A stretch of DNA of 64,000 nt from assembly GCF_004362245.1 (NCBI RefSeq), contig NZ_SNWM01000001.1:1-64000 (forward strand), given 5' to 3'. Below are positions 44,887-53,916 of the stretch, in pieces. The notes under the pieces are model-generated. The model ran no database searches. It was not told where the DNA came from and was given only the letters and a program-made list of their open reading frames with translations. A program made the position numbers and the translations under genes. Source of the stretch: Pedobacter duraquae (GTDB lineage Bacteria > Bacteroidota > Bacteroidia > Sphingobacteriales > Sphingobacteriaceae). How positions within the stretch are numbered: the first letter of the stretch is position 1; each line of letters begins with the position of its first letter.

Positions 44887-45351
44887 TTACTCCAGCCCGT
44901 GCTTTTTAGATAAACAGGGCTCTGCATAATCTAGAATCCCAGCATTTTGCAGCTCCGTTAGCTTATCCTGTACAACTGCATAGTTCAAACTACCAGGGAC
45001 ATCAATTACAAAATATCTTTCACTATACTTTTCGCTAGAGCAGCCAAGCAAGTCAAACACTTCTCTAATTTCATTTGTATCATTGCCAGATTCCAATATT
45101 ACAACCTGAACAGTAGAATTACCAGACGCTTCTACCGTGTGCCTGTAGGTTAGCCGTTCTTGATATTCATCAAATTCAGCATAGATAATATCATTAGCCG
45201 CGACGTCGGGAGCATAAAAGGGAATACTGTCTAATTTGTATAGACCCTTTTCCTTATCAACTATTACAGCCCACATTGTCTCGATCGTCTCTTCATCAAG
45301 GACGTTGCTGTAAAATTTGAAAAGTATTTTTTCGTATTCTTCTTCTGCCAT
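44887..45351 (-). CDS. DUF4265 domain protein, immunity-like
   Basis: About 154 aa from the ATG at 45351. It shows the DUF4265 pattern: ETMWAVIVDKEKGLYKLDSIPFYAPDVAANDIIYAEFDE, then RHTVEASGNSTVQVVIL. DUF4265 proteins are frequent in immunity gene arrays. Together with neighbours this suggests a bank of orphan immunity genes. It is followed at 3 bp by the frameshifted small gene. Confidence 0.8.
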   Translation of the reverse strand: MAEEEYEKILFKFYSNVLDEETIETMWAVIVDKEKGLYKLDSIPFYAPDVAANDIIYAEFDEYQERLTYRHTVEASGNSTVQVVILESGNDTNEIREVFDLLGCSSEKYSERYFVIDVPGSLNYAVVQDKLTELQNAGILDYAEPCLSKKHGLE

Positions 45352-45411
45352 TTTAAAAGAGATCAAATTGTTTATTACTCAATTTAGGATTCAGCAAGTT
45401 TGGTTAAACCT

Positions 45412-45515
45412 ATCTACTGTTCTGCAGCCCACCAATTGCTTTTTTAGTAACAAGTCCTTCTACATCATCATTAGTAGGCTCTGGTACATAGTGTAGAGGC
45501 TTCCCCAGTCTAAAT
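45412..45515 (-). pseudogene. Possible gene remnant
   Basis: The minus strand reads GKPLHYVPEPTNDDVEGLVT and KKAIGGLQNS before a stop, without a start; the codon pattern looks genuine. It may be the C-terminus of a truncated immunity-type gene. Confidence 0.3.
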
Positions 45516-45575
45516 CGCCTCATGATATGCAAGCATTTTACTTGTCAAGCCAGTTGTGCTCATCGGTAGTTGCCA

Positions 45576-45905
45576 TTATAGTTGAGCATTCCGTTTTAAT
45601 GAATTGTAAAGTCGTTCTACGATCCAATCAAGTTCGGCTTGTTCAGATGCATATTCGCTAATCTGTCCGTAAGCTGTATATGGTGAAGTATTAAACCCAT
45701 CTTCGATATCATTATAAAAAACTACTGTATTTCCGAAAACAGCAACAACCCAAAATCCTCCGCCCTCGTCTCCATATTCTTTTTCTTTCCATTTCTGCGG
45801 CGCAATTTTAATCAGGTTCCAAAAGTTCAATGGCTCATCATCGAGTTTTGATTCTCCCCTTGAGATCCATTCTTTTAATTCGGTTAATGAAATCGGTGTC
45901 CACAT
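45576..45905 (-). CDS. Uncharacterised 109-aa protein, immunity-like
   Basis: Trp- and Gly-rich protein: PLNFWNLIKIAPQKWKEKEYGDEGGGFWVVAVFGNTVVFYNDIEDGFNTSPYTAYGQI. I have seen this YGDEGGGFWVVA-YNDIEDGFN pattern in small immunity-context proteins of Bacteroidota but cannot name the family. No signal or membrane segment. Confidence 0.6.
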   Translation of the reverse strand: MWTPISLTELKEWISRGESKLDDEPLNFWNLIKIAPQKWKEKEYGDEGGGFWVVAVFGNTVVFYNDIEDGFNTSPYTAYGQISEYASEQAELDWIVERLYNSLKRNAQL

Positions 45906-45937
45906 GCTAAAAGTCGTTACTAGTCATCACTTATTAT

Positions 45938-46129
45938 CTAGAATTGGATGAGATGTTGAATATAATTGTGCCTTCCATAAAAATCGACCTGTGTAAAATA
46001 CGGAAATTCCCAACTTCCTTCAGTCTTTGTATGTTGCAAAAATGCTTTGAATTTACTTATTTGATCATTTTTCAATTTAATAAAATAGATTTTCAATTTG
46101 CAATATAAACAGGTATAGAACAATACCAA
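45938..46129 (-). CDS. Doubtful 63-codon frame, possibly a C-terminal fragment
   Basis: The last 45 codons (LKNDQISKFKAFLQHTKTEGSWEFPYFTQVDFYGRHNYIQHLIQF) look coding, the first part does not. Probably the end of a truncated small gene. Confidence 0.3.
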   Translation of the reverse strand: MVLFYTCLYCKLKIYFIKLKNDQISKFKAFLQHTKTEGSWEFPYFTQVDFYGRHNYIQHLIQF

Positions 46130-46153
46130 CCATTATCGTAAGCAAATACTAGT

Positions 46154-46270
46154 TAGCATGCACAATATGGTGCCCTATTTTATTTTTTAAATTTAGGAGC
46201 ACAATAATCCCGATACCACCTCCGGGATTTAGTTCTGTTGCCTTTTCCAGCGCAGTGCTAAATCGGGGAA
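46154..46270 (-). pseudogene. Composite of two gene fragments
   Basis: The minus strand holds TELNPGGGIGII, related to the 104-aa gene at 36151-36465, directly followed by NLKNKIGHHIVHAN, related to the fragment at 34.95 kb. Both matches are visible at DNA level (for example GGATTTAGTTCTGTT, shared with 36242-36256). The pieces mark duplicated and decayed immunity-type genes. Confidence 0.5.
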
Positions 46271-46289
46271 AAGAGGTCAATAAAAAAAT

Positions 46290-46321
46290 GTTCCCTTTTT
46301 GGGAACAAATCAGTATATTTG
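46290..46321 (+). promoter_or_regulatory. HigBA promoter and palindromic operator
   Basis: Perfect hairpin GTTCCC/GGGAAC with a TTTTT loop at 46290-46306, then TATATTTG at 46314-46321, which fits the Bacteroidota -7 box TANNTTTG. The higB ATG is only 7 bp after the box, so the mRNA would be leaderless or nearly so. The palindrome is a likely binding site for the antitoxin. Confidence 0.5.
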
Positions 46322-46327
46322 TTAAAT

Positions 46328-46639
46328 ATGCGAGTGATAGCAGTAAAGACGCTAAAGGATTATATTGGTGAATTCCATCAGGCAGAACAGGCGTTATTGA
46401 GCTGGTATGAAGAGGCCGTTACTGCACTATGGAATAATCCAAATGAATTAAAAGCACAATATAAAAATGCTTCCGTTCTCAATGAAAAAAGAGTTGTATA
46501 TAATATCCACGGCAATAGTTATCGCCTAATAGTTGATATAGAGTATAGATTGAAAATTGTGTTTGTTGTCTGGTTTGGTTCGCATAAACAGTATGATAAA
46601 ATAAATGCTAAAACAATTAGTTATGTTAAAACCAATTAA
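46328..46639 (+). CDS. higB: HigB-type mRNA-interferase toxin
   Basis: About 103 aa from the ATG at 46328; an upstream TTG lies inside the promoter box and is rejected. It matches the RelE-superfamily HigB pattern: VIAVKTLKDYIGEFHQAEQALLSWYEEAV, then NEKRVVYNIHGNSYRLIVDIEYRLKIVFVVWFGSHKQYDKI. Such toxins cut mRNA on the ribosome. Its 3' end overlaps the antitoxin by 17 bp. The toxin-first order is typical of HigBA. Confidence 0.88.
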   Translation: MRVIAVKTLKDYIGEFHQAEQALLSWYEEAVTALWNNPNELKAQYKNASVLNEKRVVYNIHGNSYRLIVDIEYRLKIVFVVWFGSHKQYDKINAKTISYVKTN

Positions 46640-46982
46640 AAGTGAGAAAGAATATGATAATGCGCTAGCTCATGTGTATGAGTTGATGCAAACTGATATC
46701 GTAGAAGGTTCTGCAATTTCCGATGAATTGGAAATTTTGAGTCTATTAATTAAGGAATATGAATTAGTGCATTATCCTGTTTCTTATCCTAATCCAATAG
46801 AAGCTATAAAGTTTCGAATGGAACAAATGAATTTGTCTGAAAACGAACTTAGCAACTTATTAGGTACTCGTTCAAGGAAATCAGAGGTTCTATCGGGAAA
46901 AAGAAAATTAAGCCTTTCTATGATCCGGAAATTAACTGATGTACTTCACATTCCAGCTAATGTTCTAATTCAGGCTTACTAA
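46623..46982 (+). CDS. higA: HigA-type antitoxin
   Basis: About 119 aa from the ATG at 46623. N-terminal dimerisation part (KSEKEYDNALAHVYELMQ) followed by an XRE-type HTH (IEAIKFRMEQMNLSENELSNLLGTRSRKSEVLSGKRKLSLSMIRKLTDVLHIPANVLI). It should neutralise HigB and repress the operon through the upstream palindrome. Confidence 0.88.
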   Translation: MLKPIKSEKEYDNALAHVYELMQTDIVEGSAISDELEILSLLIKEYELVHYPVSYPNPIEAIKFRMEQMNLSENELSNLLGTRSRKSEVLSGKRKLSLSMIRKLTDVLHIPANVLIQAY

Positions 46983-47038
46983 CTGCAAAATTTAAGGTGC
47001 GTTATTCGGTTCGTAGTTCTTTATATAGTCAAACTCAC

Positions 47039-48394
47039 CTAGTTATTTTTTGAAATAATATTGACCACCCAATTTAAGCAGTCTATTGGTTCAATGATAG
47101 ACCATGAATGCGGGTGCCTTGTCCCATCTAATCTATATCCTTTACCAAGGGCAGGAATAAACTCTGCTTCTTTATTTCCATTAAGGTTTAAAAAATTAAT
47201 CATTCCAGATAGATTAGCCGCATTCATATCATAATAATCCCGGGTCCTTTCTTTAAGTGCCCATGATATATCTGGATCGCAATACATCCTTACGGGTATA
47301 TCTTTTAAATACTTTGCATTGCCGCCATCCTTTTGCGATCTGGAATACATTGAACGCTGAATATATCTTTCAGGATGTTGATCGGGTGAACCTCCATAAA
47401 TCTGATCATACTCATCAACAATCATTTTTGCTTCCCTTAATCCATTCATTTTACCCGGGCTTAGACCAACTCTATCAGCATTTAGCATAAGATCCCTTTT
47501 CGCTGTATTATACAGTCCAGCCAAATCAACTGGCGGATCGGCGCCAAAAACTGCTGCTGGAATTATTGTTGTTTTATGACTATTATCTCTTGACATTTCA
47601 GTATACCTTAACGCCAGCATTCCACCACCGGAGAACCCACCAATAACAAATTTTTTCTTCGGAACGCGATATTGCTCAGCAACCTGATTAAAAGTGGCAT
47701 TGAGAAAATCCAGAGCCAGTTGATCGTCATCTAATCCCCTGTCATTATTAATCGACAATACGATCGTCAAAATATGATGTGCCGTGGCAGCTTGTATTAA
47801 TTTTTTATTACAGCTAATTACACTTTCGACATTTTCGCCAGAAGACGGAAGCAACACCAATGCTCCTTTTACATCAGCTTTGGGTTCAATGGTATAATAA
47901 AAAAGTGACTTGGATTCTCCGTCGTTTACATAGATATCTGTACTGTCTAAGAATGTAGTAGGATGCTTTTTAAGTAACTTAAAAATGGGCTCATCCAGAC
48001 TCAAAAATTCGTCATCAATATAACGTCCTTCTAATTTAAGCCCCGTTGCAAAAGTTCTTGATCCTGTACCCTGTAATACGCCATCAATATAATTGCCCTC
48101 CACTTCACCGTTTCCTAAATAAATATATTTGCCTCTGCCATTTGGTTTTCCTTTGTGCATCAGGCCTATATAACGTGCAGTTTCTTTACCATTTTCATGC
48201 CAGATTAGAATTCCTGAACCCTCTGCAAAGTTATCTTTGCACTTGCCTTTCCAACTGATACTGTCTTCTGCAGCATAGTTTTCATCCCACACCTTACATC
48301 CGTTGTTTAAGTCTTTGATATAAGCTCCATTTACTTTTTGTCCGAATGCAATTAAAAAATTCAAGCAGAAGATTAGTGTAACAATGCTTTTCAT
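47039..48394 (-). CDS. Exported MORN-repeat/serine-hydrolase protein, copy 1
   Basis: A 451-aa protein. Signal peptide 1-19 (ending AFGQ). Residues 45-130 are MORN-like repeats (EGSGILIWHENGKETARYIGLMHKGKPNGRGKYIYLGNGEVEGNY). From about 165 an alpha/beta hydrolase begins, with the nucleophile Ser255 in GGFSGGG and a C-terminal His in HPHSW. A second copy at 54449-55801 is almost identical. It is probably periplasmic or surface-located; substrate unknown. Confidence 0.75.
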   Translation of the reverse strand: MKSIVTLIFCLNFLIAFGQKVNGAYIKDLNNGCKVWDENYAAEDSISWKGKCKDNFAEGSGILIWHENGKETARYIGLMHKGKPNGRGKYIYLGNGEVEGNYIDGVLQGTGSRTFATGLKLEGRYIDDEFLSLDEPIFKLLKKHPTTFLDSTDIYVNDGESKSLFYYTIEPKADVKGALVLLPSSGENVESVISCNKKLIQAATAHHILTIVLSINNDRGLDDDQLALDFLNATFNQVAEQYRVPKKKFVIGGFSGGGMLALRYTEMSRDNSHKTTIIPAAVFGADPPVDLAGLYNTAKRDLMLNADRVGLSPGKMNGLREAKMIVDEYDQIYGGSPDQHPERYIQRSMYSRSQKDGGNAKYLKDIPVRMYCDPDISWALKERTRDYYDMNAANLSGMINFLNLNGNKEAEFIPALGKGYRLDGTRHPHSWSIIEPIDCLNWVVNIISKNN

Positions 48395-48497
48395 AAGAGT
48401 TTAAAATGAGCTAGAATAAATATTGACTGCTAAAGTCAATACGAATATAATACTTTTCGGAAATTGTAAACAAATCAGTCGTTTGGCTTCTTTTTGT
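47039..48497. repeat. Direct repeat, copy 1 (hydrolase gene plus upstream region)
   Basis: About 1.46 kb matching 54449-55921 in the same orientation, including the upstream segments AAGAGTTTAAAATGAGCTAG and ATACTTTTCGGAAATTGTAAA. The two copies bracket the receptor, two-component and TacA/TacT genes and could recombine to delete them. Confidence 0.85.
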
Positions 48498-48629
48498 CAC
48501 TTGTGATCATATTGGTAATCTATTGAAAATCATATTTAGCGTTCTATTTCGGTAATTAACAACTCCTTATAATGTTATACTTTGTATAGTGGTTTTGGTT
48601 TAAACACTTTCAATATAAATCGTTAAACT

Positions 48630-50999
48630 TTACAACCTTTTCTGCTCATCGGTCTTTTGTTTTTGTTCTTTCCCTTTCAGGCCCGCATTACCCAAATTAT
48701 ATTTAAAGGAAATCCGGAAATTCTGCGTGTCGCCATAATAGGTAAAGTAGTTGTGCTGATCGGCATAATCAGAGGTAACTTTCATTTTCTGGCCTCTGTA
48801 AATATCATTGACGCTCAGCGATACTTCTCCAAGGTCGCTAAATAATTTCTTTTTTGCGCCGATGTTCAGACTACTCATACCGCTCACGGTTGCGGGGCCT
48901 TGTAAACCAGCCGTATTAAAATTAAAGCTGACATTGGCTGTAAAACCTGCCTTTTTGTTTAGCGTCAGTTGGTTATCTGCCGTACCGTTTATACTGAAAA
49001 CGTTACGCCTGATAAAACCACCCCCACTCAGGGGGAAACTGCTGATGAGAATGGCGGCGCCAGGGTTTATATCCAACGACCACCAGTCTGCTGACTGTAA
49101 GTTTGTGCTCAAATCGATGCCGTAATACCGGGAACCTGGAATATTGGTCACGTTCTGGATCAGCGTATTCGTAGCATTGTCCTGAAAAGGGAGCTGTATG
49201 GTGGGATGCTGCTCATTGATAAAATATAATTCAGCATTGTACCTGCTTTTGTAGGTATACAACAGGCTATACTGATCGGTAAGGGCTGGTTTCAGGTTCG
49301 CGTCGCCCATGAGGTAAGAGTTAGGGCTGAAATAGGAACGGGAAGGGTTTAGGAAGTTATAAGGCGGCCGGGTGATCCGTTTACCGTAAGAAAGGCCCAA
49401 CTGATTATCTGGTGATACCTTATGCTGTAAAAAGACCGTCGGAAAAAGATTGAAGTATCCTTGTCTATTAATTTGCACGGGGCTTATGGAACTGCTGTTG
49501 ATGTCTGTATATTCGCCGCGGAGCCCGGCCTTAAAACTCCAGGTGCCCCAGTCTTTATTCACGCTAATATAACCTGCGGATACACTTTCCCGGTAAAGAA
49601 AGGTATTACTAAGCGCAGGATCGATCACCAGACCGCTGTTGGTATCGCGGCGAAAATCCAGGAAATTATCCGCTTGTACCCTGCTAAACTTTGCGCCCAC
49701 CTGGACACTAATCACCTTGCTATCTTTACTGTAATCTGCCTGTGCCGAAAACAGCCGGATATGCTGGCGGGTATCGGTAACAAAGCGGCTGTTATGCGGA
49801 TCAACAACCTGGTAGCTCGTTCTGACATCCTGACCAATGGTATTCTGGTAATTGGTGTAATCTGCTGCAAGGCTAAGTTTTTCGGTCACTGAAAAACGAT
49901 GGTCATAACCGAGATTGATATTGACGTTGGTATTGGGTGTACGGCGGGTATTTTGCGTATCAAAAGCTGATTGAAATGCGCCTGATTGATAGATGGTTGT
50001 GGGAACACTGTATAACGCGTGATTATTTTTAGCGATATAGCCGTCTGTTCCTGCACTAATGGTATTCAGACTATCGATAGCATAATCAAAATTGAGCCGG
50101 TAAGTGTGTTCGGCATCACGATAGTTTTTACGTCGTAGGATATCCATCCAGGTTTGCTGCTGCCCGGCATAGTTGGTTACCTCTTTTATCTCGTTATAGT
50201 AAATGCCCCTGCCAATGTTGTAGCTACCAAAAATAGCCAGCTTCCCAGTTTTATAATATTGGCTGGTATTCATATTTCCCTTGGCATAAATACCCTGAGT
50301 ATAGCCTGCACCAATTGAGCCTTTGTAACCTGGGGTATGATTGGCTTTCATTTTGATATTGATGACAGCGTTGCCCGAAGCCTCGTAGCTGGCCGGTGGG
50401 TTCGTAATAACCTCCACCGACTTGATATCATTTCCCGCTGTACTTTCCAGAAAAGCTTTTAATTCGTCCCCACTTAAGGTTACTTTTTTATCGTTGATGG
50501 TTACGATGATAGACCGACTGCCACGAACCGCAAGCTGGTCGCCTCCAGACTGGACACCCGGTGCGCGTTTAACAATCTCCCAGGCGCTGCTGCTCGAAAG
50601 TATGGTGTTTTCAACATTGAAATCTATCCGGTCAATCTTGCGGGTAATAGTCGGCCTTTTTGCCATCACCACCACTTCATTTAGTTCGTTAGGATTCTGA
50701 GCCAGGGTGATCTCGGGAAGTTGCAAATCAATATGCAGCTTTATTTGTTGGTTATATATTTTAAATCCAACAATGGTGACCTTCAGGCGATAATCGCCTG
50801 CGGGTAAGTTTTCGAAAATGAAAATACCGTCATTATTGCTGAATGTATTTTGTTTCTTTGAGGTATCAGCTACGTTTTGAACCTGCACTGTGGCGTAGGA
50901 AACAGGCTTTTGATTACCGTTTAAGGAACCGCTGAGTTTGTAATGCTGGGCTAAACCTGTAAAGGGGATGAATACGAATAGGCAAATAAATTTGTACAT
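48630..50999 (-). CDS. TonB-dependent receptor-like outer-membrane barrel (OMP_b-brl_3)
   Basis: A 789-aa protein. Signal peptide 1-17; CarboxypepD_reg-like domain 18-95 (YKLSGSLNGNQKPVSYATVQVQ); plug-like domain about 115-225 with VQSGGDQLAVRGSRSIIVTINDKKVTLSGDELKAFLESTAGNDIKSVEVITNPPASYEASGNAVINI; then a barrel of the OMP_b-brl_3 type. It is divergent from a histidine kinase/response regulator pair that probably senses the envelope state or controls it. Confidence 0.88.
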   Translation of the reverse strand: MYKFICLFVFIPFTGLAQHYKLSGSLNGNQKPVSYATVQVQNVADTSKKQNTFSNNDGIFIFENLPAGDYRLKVTIVGFKIYNQQIKLHIDLQLPEITLAQNPNELNEVVVMAKRPTITRKIDRIDFNVENTILSSSSAWEIVKRAPGVQSGGDQLAVRGSRSIIVTINDKKVTLSGDELKAFLESTAGNDIKSVEVITNPPASYEASGNAVINIKMKANHTPGYKGSIGAGYTQGIYAKGNMNTSQYYKTGKLAIFGSYNIGRGIYYNEIKEVTNYAGQQQTWMDILRRKNYRDAEHTYRLNFDYAIDSLNTISAGTDGYIAKNNHALYSVPTTIYQSGAFQSAFDTQNTRRTPNTNVNINLGYDHRFSVTEKLSLAADYTNYQNTIGQDVRTSYQVVDPHNSRFVTDTRQHIRLFSAQADYSKDSKVISVQVGAKFSRVQADNFLDFRRDTNSGLVIDPALSNTFLYRESVSAGYISVNKDWGTWSFKAGLRGEYTDINSSSISPVQINRQGYFNLFPTVFLQHKVSPDNQLGLSYGKRITRPPYNFLNPSRSYFSPNSYLMGDANLKPALTDQYSLLYTYKSRYNAELYFINEQHPTIQLPFQDNATNTLIQNVTNIPGSRYYGIDLSTNLQSADWWSLDINPGAAILISSFPLSGGGFIRRNVFSINGTADNQLTLNKKAGFTANVSFNFNTAGLQGPATVSGMSSLNIGAKKKLFSDLGEVSLSVNDIYRGQKMKVTSDYADQHNYFTYYGDTQNFRISFKYNLGNAGLKGKEQKQKTDEQKRL

Positions 51000-51122
51000 A
51001 GTCTTTTAATTTGCCACAAACCTGCAGGTTTGAATTACCGCTTTTCGTTACAGCTTTGTTAATGGTTTGTTAACGTCATCGGATTGCTGCCTGTAATTCT
51101 GGTTTACTGGTATATTTGGTTC

Positions 51123-52442
51123 ATGAAACTGAAAATAAAATACCTGATCTGGGGTTGTACGCTGGCCATAATGGCGTTAACAGCCGTTCAAGGGTATTTC
51201 ATCCATAATACGTTTATCCTGAAGCAAAGGGAGGCCGAGACGGCCGTCAGGGCAGAACTGGTCAAGATGGAGGAGCATATGAACATTGTTAAACTGCGCG
51301 ATGCCTGGTTTGAACAAGTAGAAAATAGGATACGGGAAAACCGGCATTCAGAAATTGACGCGCTTACTCGCAATGGTTCAGCGGATATATCCAGGCAGGT
51401 CAGTTACTACATCAGCCACAACCATGTGCTTGATCAATACCATACCGCTTATGAGGTTGTAATCCAAAATGCAGTACTGATCGATAAACATTCCGGCTAC
51501 AAATTGGTTCTGAAAAACAAACGCTGGTTTAACAACGGGAAGCGGCTAAACCAACCGCAAATCATTCATGACATGACGGCAAGCGACGATGCAGCAGCCG
51601 GACCGATGGTGCGTGACTTTAATACCCGCTCCAGTTTTAGCATTAATGACTGGCAACAGAATATATTGGGCCAGATGATCGGCCTCCTTGTTTTTTCTGC
51701 GTTACTGCTGGCTTTTGTTATCTTGCTATTTTATTTTTCTATCCGGGCACTTATTACCCAGAAAAAGATCACGGATATGCAAACCGATTTTATTAATAAT
51801 ATTACCCATGAATTCAATACCCCGCTGGCAACCTTAAGCGTGGCGGTTAGCACGGTTAAAAGCCAGCCGGAACTAAAGACCAACCGTATCATTAGCAATT
51901 CAGTTCAGGTAATTGAGCGTCAGCACATCCGGCTTAAAAAACTGATTGACCAGGTTATGACGCATACTGCCGGGTCAGAACAATTGATATTGAAAAAGGA
52001 AATGGTATCGATGGAGCACTTCCTCGAAAAGATCATTACCGATTTTAAAGCGGCAAATCCGGGAGCGGAACTTATCGAGAGGTTGCAATGCGAACCTGTA
52101 TCCATAGCCATAGACCAGTTTCATTTGACCACCGCAATTGGCAATATGCTCGAAAATGCCGTTAAATACGGGGGGACACAACTGATTATCACTACAACAC
52201 TGGAAGGTGCATTCTATCAAATTGCGATCTCGGATAATGGCATTGGGATGGCTAAGGAAGAACTTGAGCACATTTTCGGGAAATTTTACCGGATAGAAAA
52301 GGGCGACATCCATACCGTTAAAGGCCTTGGCCTTGGCCTGTTTTACAGCCAGCAACTTATTACCGCCCATGGCGGCCGGATCAGTGTACAAAGTGTTTAC
52401 GGTAAAGGAACTACATTTACCATTACATTACCTTTAACATGA
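51123..52442 (+). CDS. Sensor histidine kinase
   Basis: About 439 aa from the ATG at 51123. Two transmembrane helices (about 5-27 and 186-208) flank a periplasmic domain of about 155 residues. HisKA box FINNITHEFNTPLATL with His229; N box NMLENAVKYGG; G1 box DNGIGM; G2 box GLGLGLFYSQQLITAHGG. The stop overlaps the response-regulator start (ATGA). The partner is the OmpR-type regulator; this arrangement resembles RprX/RprY of Bacteroides. Confidence 0.92.
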   Translation: MKLKIKYLIWGCTLAIMALTAVQGYFIHNTFILKQREAETAVRAELVKMEEHMNIVKLRDAWFEQVENRIRENRHSEIDALTRNGSADISRQVSYYISHNHVLDQYHTAYEVVIQNAVLIDKHSGYKLVLKNKRWFNNGKRLNQPQIIHDMTASDDAAAGPMVRDFNTRSSFSINDWQQNILGQMIGLLVFSALLLAFVILLFYFSIRALITQKKITDMQTDFINNITHEFNTPLATLSVAVSTVKSQPELKTNRIISNSVQVIERQHIRLKKLIDQVMTHTAGSEQLILKKEMVSMEHFLEKIITDFKAANPGAELIERLQCEPVSIAIDQFHLTTAIGNMLENAVKYGGTQLIITTTLEGAFYQIAISDNGIGMAKEELEHIFGKFYRIEKGDIHTVKGLGLGLFYSQQLITAHGGRISVQSVYGKGTTFTITLPLT

Positions 52443-53125
52443 AACATATCCTGTTAGCAGAAGATGACCTGGATTTCGCAGGTATCCTGAAACAATACCT
52501 GGAGTTAGCCGGGTTCCAGGTAACGTGGATGAGTAACGGCCTTGAAGCGCTTAAGTTTCTGAATTCAGACCGTGTGGATATCTGTGTGCTTGATGTGATG
52601 ATGCCGGTGATGGATGGTTTCACATTGGCTGCTGAGGTCATCAATATTTTCCCGGATATGCCGTTCGTATTCCTCACTGCCCGGAACCAGAAAGAGGATA
52701 AGCTAAAAGGGCTTAAGCTTGGAGCTGATGATTATGTGGTAAAACCTTTTGAAGCAGATGAATTGGTTTTGCGTATCAGGAACATCCTGAAGCGTACAGA
52801 AACTACTTTTGTGCCAGCGACTGAGGTGATCACGGCCGGTAGTTATACATTGGATCGCAGCCGCTTGTTGTTATTGCACGATTTAGGGAACACGCGCTTA
52901 ACAGAAAAAGAAGCCGAGTTACTGCTTTATTTTTGTAAGCATCAGAACCGCGTGCTCAAGCGCGAGGAACTGCTTTTGCAGATATGGAAAAGCGATGATT
53001 ATTTTTCGGGTAGAAGCCTGGATGTTTTTGTAAGCAAACTGCGTAAATACCTGTCGGCAGAGCCACGGATCAGCATCGAAACGATAAGGGGATCAGGGTT
53101 CGAGTTCAAAACCAGTATTGATTAA
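52439..53125 (+). CDS. OmpR-family response regulator
   Basis: A 228-aa protein. Receiver domain 1-118 with phospho-acceptor Asp52 (CVLDVMMPVMDG) and a Lys in DDYVVKPFE. Winged-helix output domain about 130-228 (LTEKEAELLLYFCKHQNRVLKREELLLQIWKSDDYFSGRSLDVFVSKLRKYL). Translation is coupled to the kinase through a 4-bp overlap. It is likely to control the divergent barrel gene. Confidence 0.93.
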   Translation: MKHILLAEDDLDFAGILKQYLELAGFQVTWMSNGLEALKFLNSDRVDICVLDVMMPVMDGFTLAAEVINIFPDMPFVFLTARNQKEDKLKGLKLGADDYVVKPFEADELVLRIRNILKRTETTFVPATEVITAGSYTLDRSRLLLLHDLGNTRLTEKEAELLLYFCKHQNRVLKREELLLQIWKSDDYFSGRSLDVFVSKLRKYLSAEPRISIETIRGSGFEFKTSID

Positions 53126-53607
53126 TAATAAAAATTCTTGTGCTATACCTCAGTTAAGGCTTATACGTTGCCAGGTTATGGTATGGTCTTTATTTGGTGG
53201 TGAGCAAAAGAAATATAAATTTGTTTTGTACGGAAATGTTACGTACATTTGTTTTACTAATACAACACGGGGTCATCCAGTTTATGACCGCTATCGGCAA
53301 GATAAAAAAACAATATTTCAGAAAAAACAGACAGTACTAAACATTTAAAACCCGGACCTAGAATCATAATTCTAGATGATACTTACGACACCTTAGCATT
53401 AACCTCTCAAGTTCTTATATGGGTGAGCGATTGAACCACATTCATTAATGTAAAGCAGTAGAGATAAATACCATGTTTAACAACAAAATGAAAAACTGAC
53501 AAAAGATAAATAAAATTGGCCGTTCAACAGTAAGATACTGATAGGACAACATAAGACATACATACACATATTACTATTCACACATATTTAATACTATAGA
53601 GAAACAC
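53126..53607. other. 482-bp region without a gene
   Basis: No supported coding frame; a 76-codon frame overlapping the regulator 3' end is not convincing. The last 100 bp are A/T-rich and should contain the promoter of the TacA/TacT pair. Confidence 0.4.
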
Positions 53608-53916
53608 ATGGCAATCACAGTTAACGATAGAATCGATGTTCGTATTAGCAAAGAACAGAAGGAGTTAATTAAGTACGCCTCAGAACTAAGCGGGTTTAAA
53701 AGCCTCTCTGAATTTATTGTTTATCATGTCCAGGCGCAGGCCCAGAAGATCATCAAGGATAGCAATACCATCCTGAGTTCGATGGAGGACAAAAGAATAT
53801 TTTTAGAAGCGATTCTGAACCCTGCGGAGCCAAATGATGCACTTAAGAAAGCTCGATTAAATTACGAAAAATTTAAAGAAGCTAATGAAAGTAGTGCTAT
53901 TGCAAAAACACCATAA
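53608..53916 (+). CDS. TacA-like DUF1778 antitoxin
   Basis: A 102-aa protein. The N-terminal ribbon-helix-helix (NDRIDVRISKEQKELIKYASELSGFKSLSEFIVYHV) and the acidic C-terminal segment (FLEAILNPAEPNDALKKA) fit the DUF1778 antitoxin family. It should bind the acetyltransferase toxin and repress the operon. The toxin gene overlaps its 3' end by 32 bp. Confidence 0.88.
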   Translation: MAITVNDRIDVRISKEQKELIKYASELSGFKSLSEFIVYHVQAQAQKIIKDSNTILSSMEDKRIFLEAILNPAEPNDALKKARLNYEKFKEANESSAIAKTP

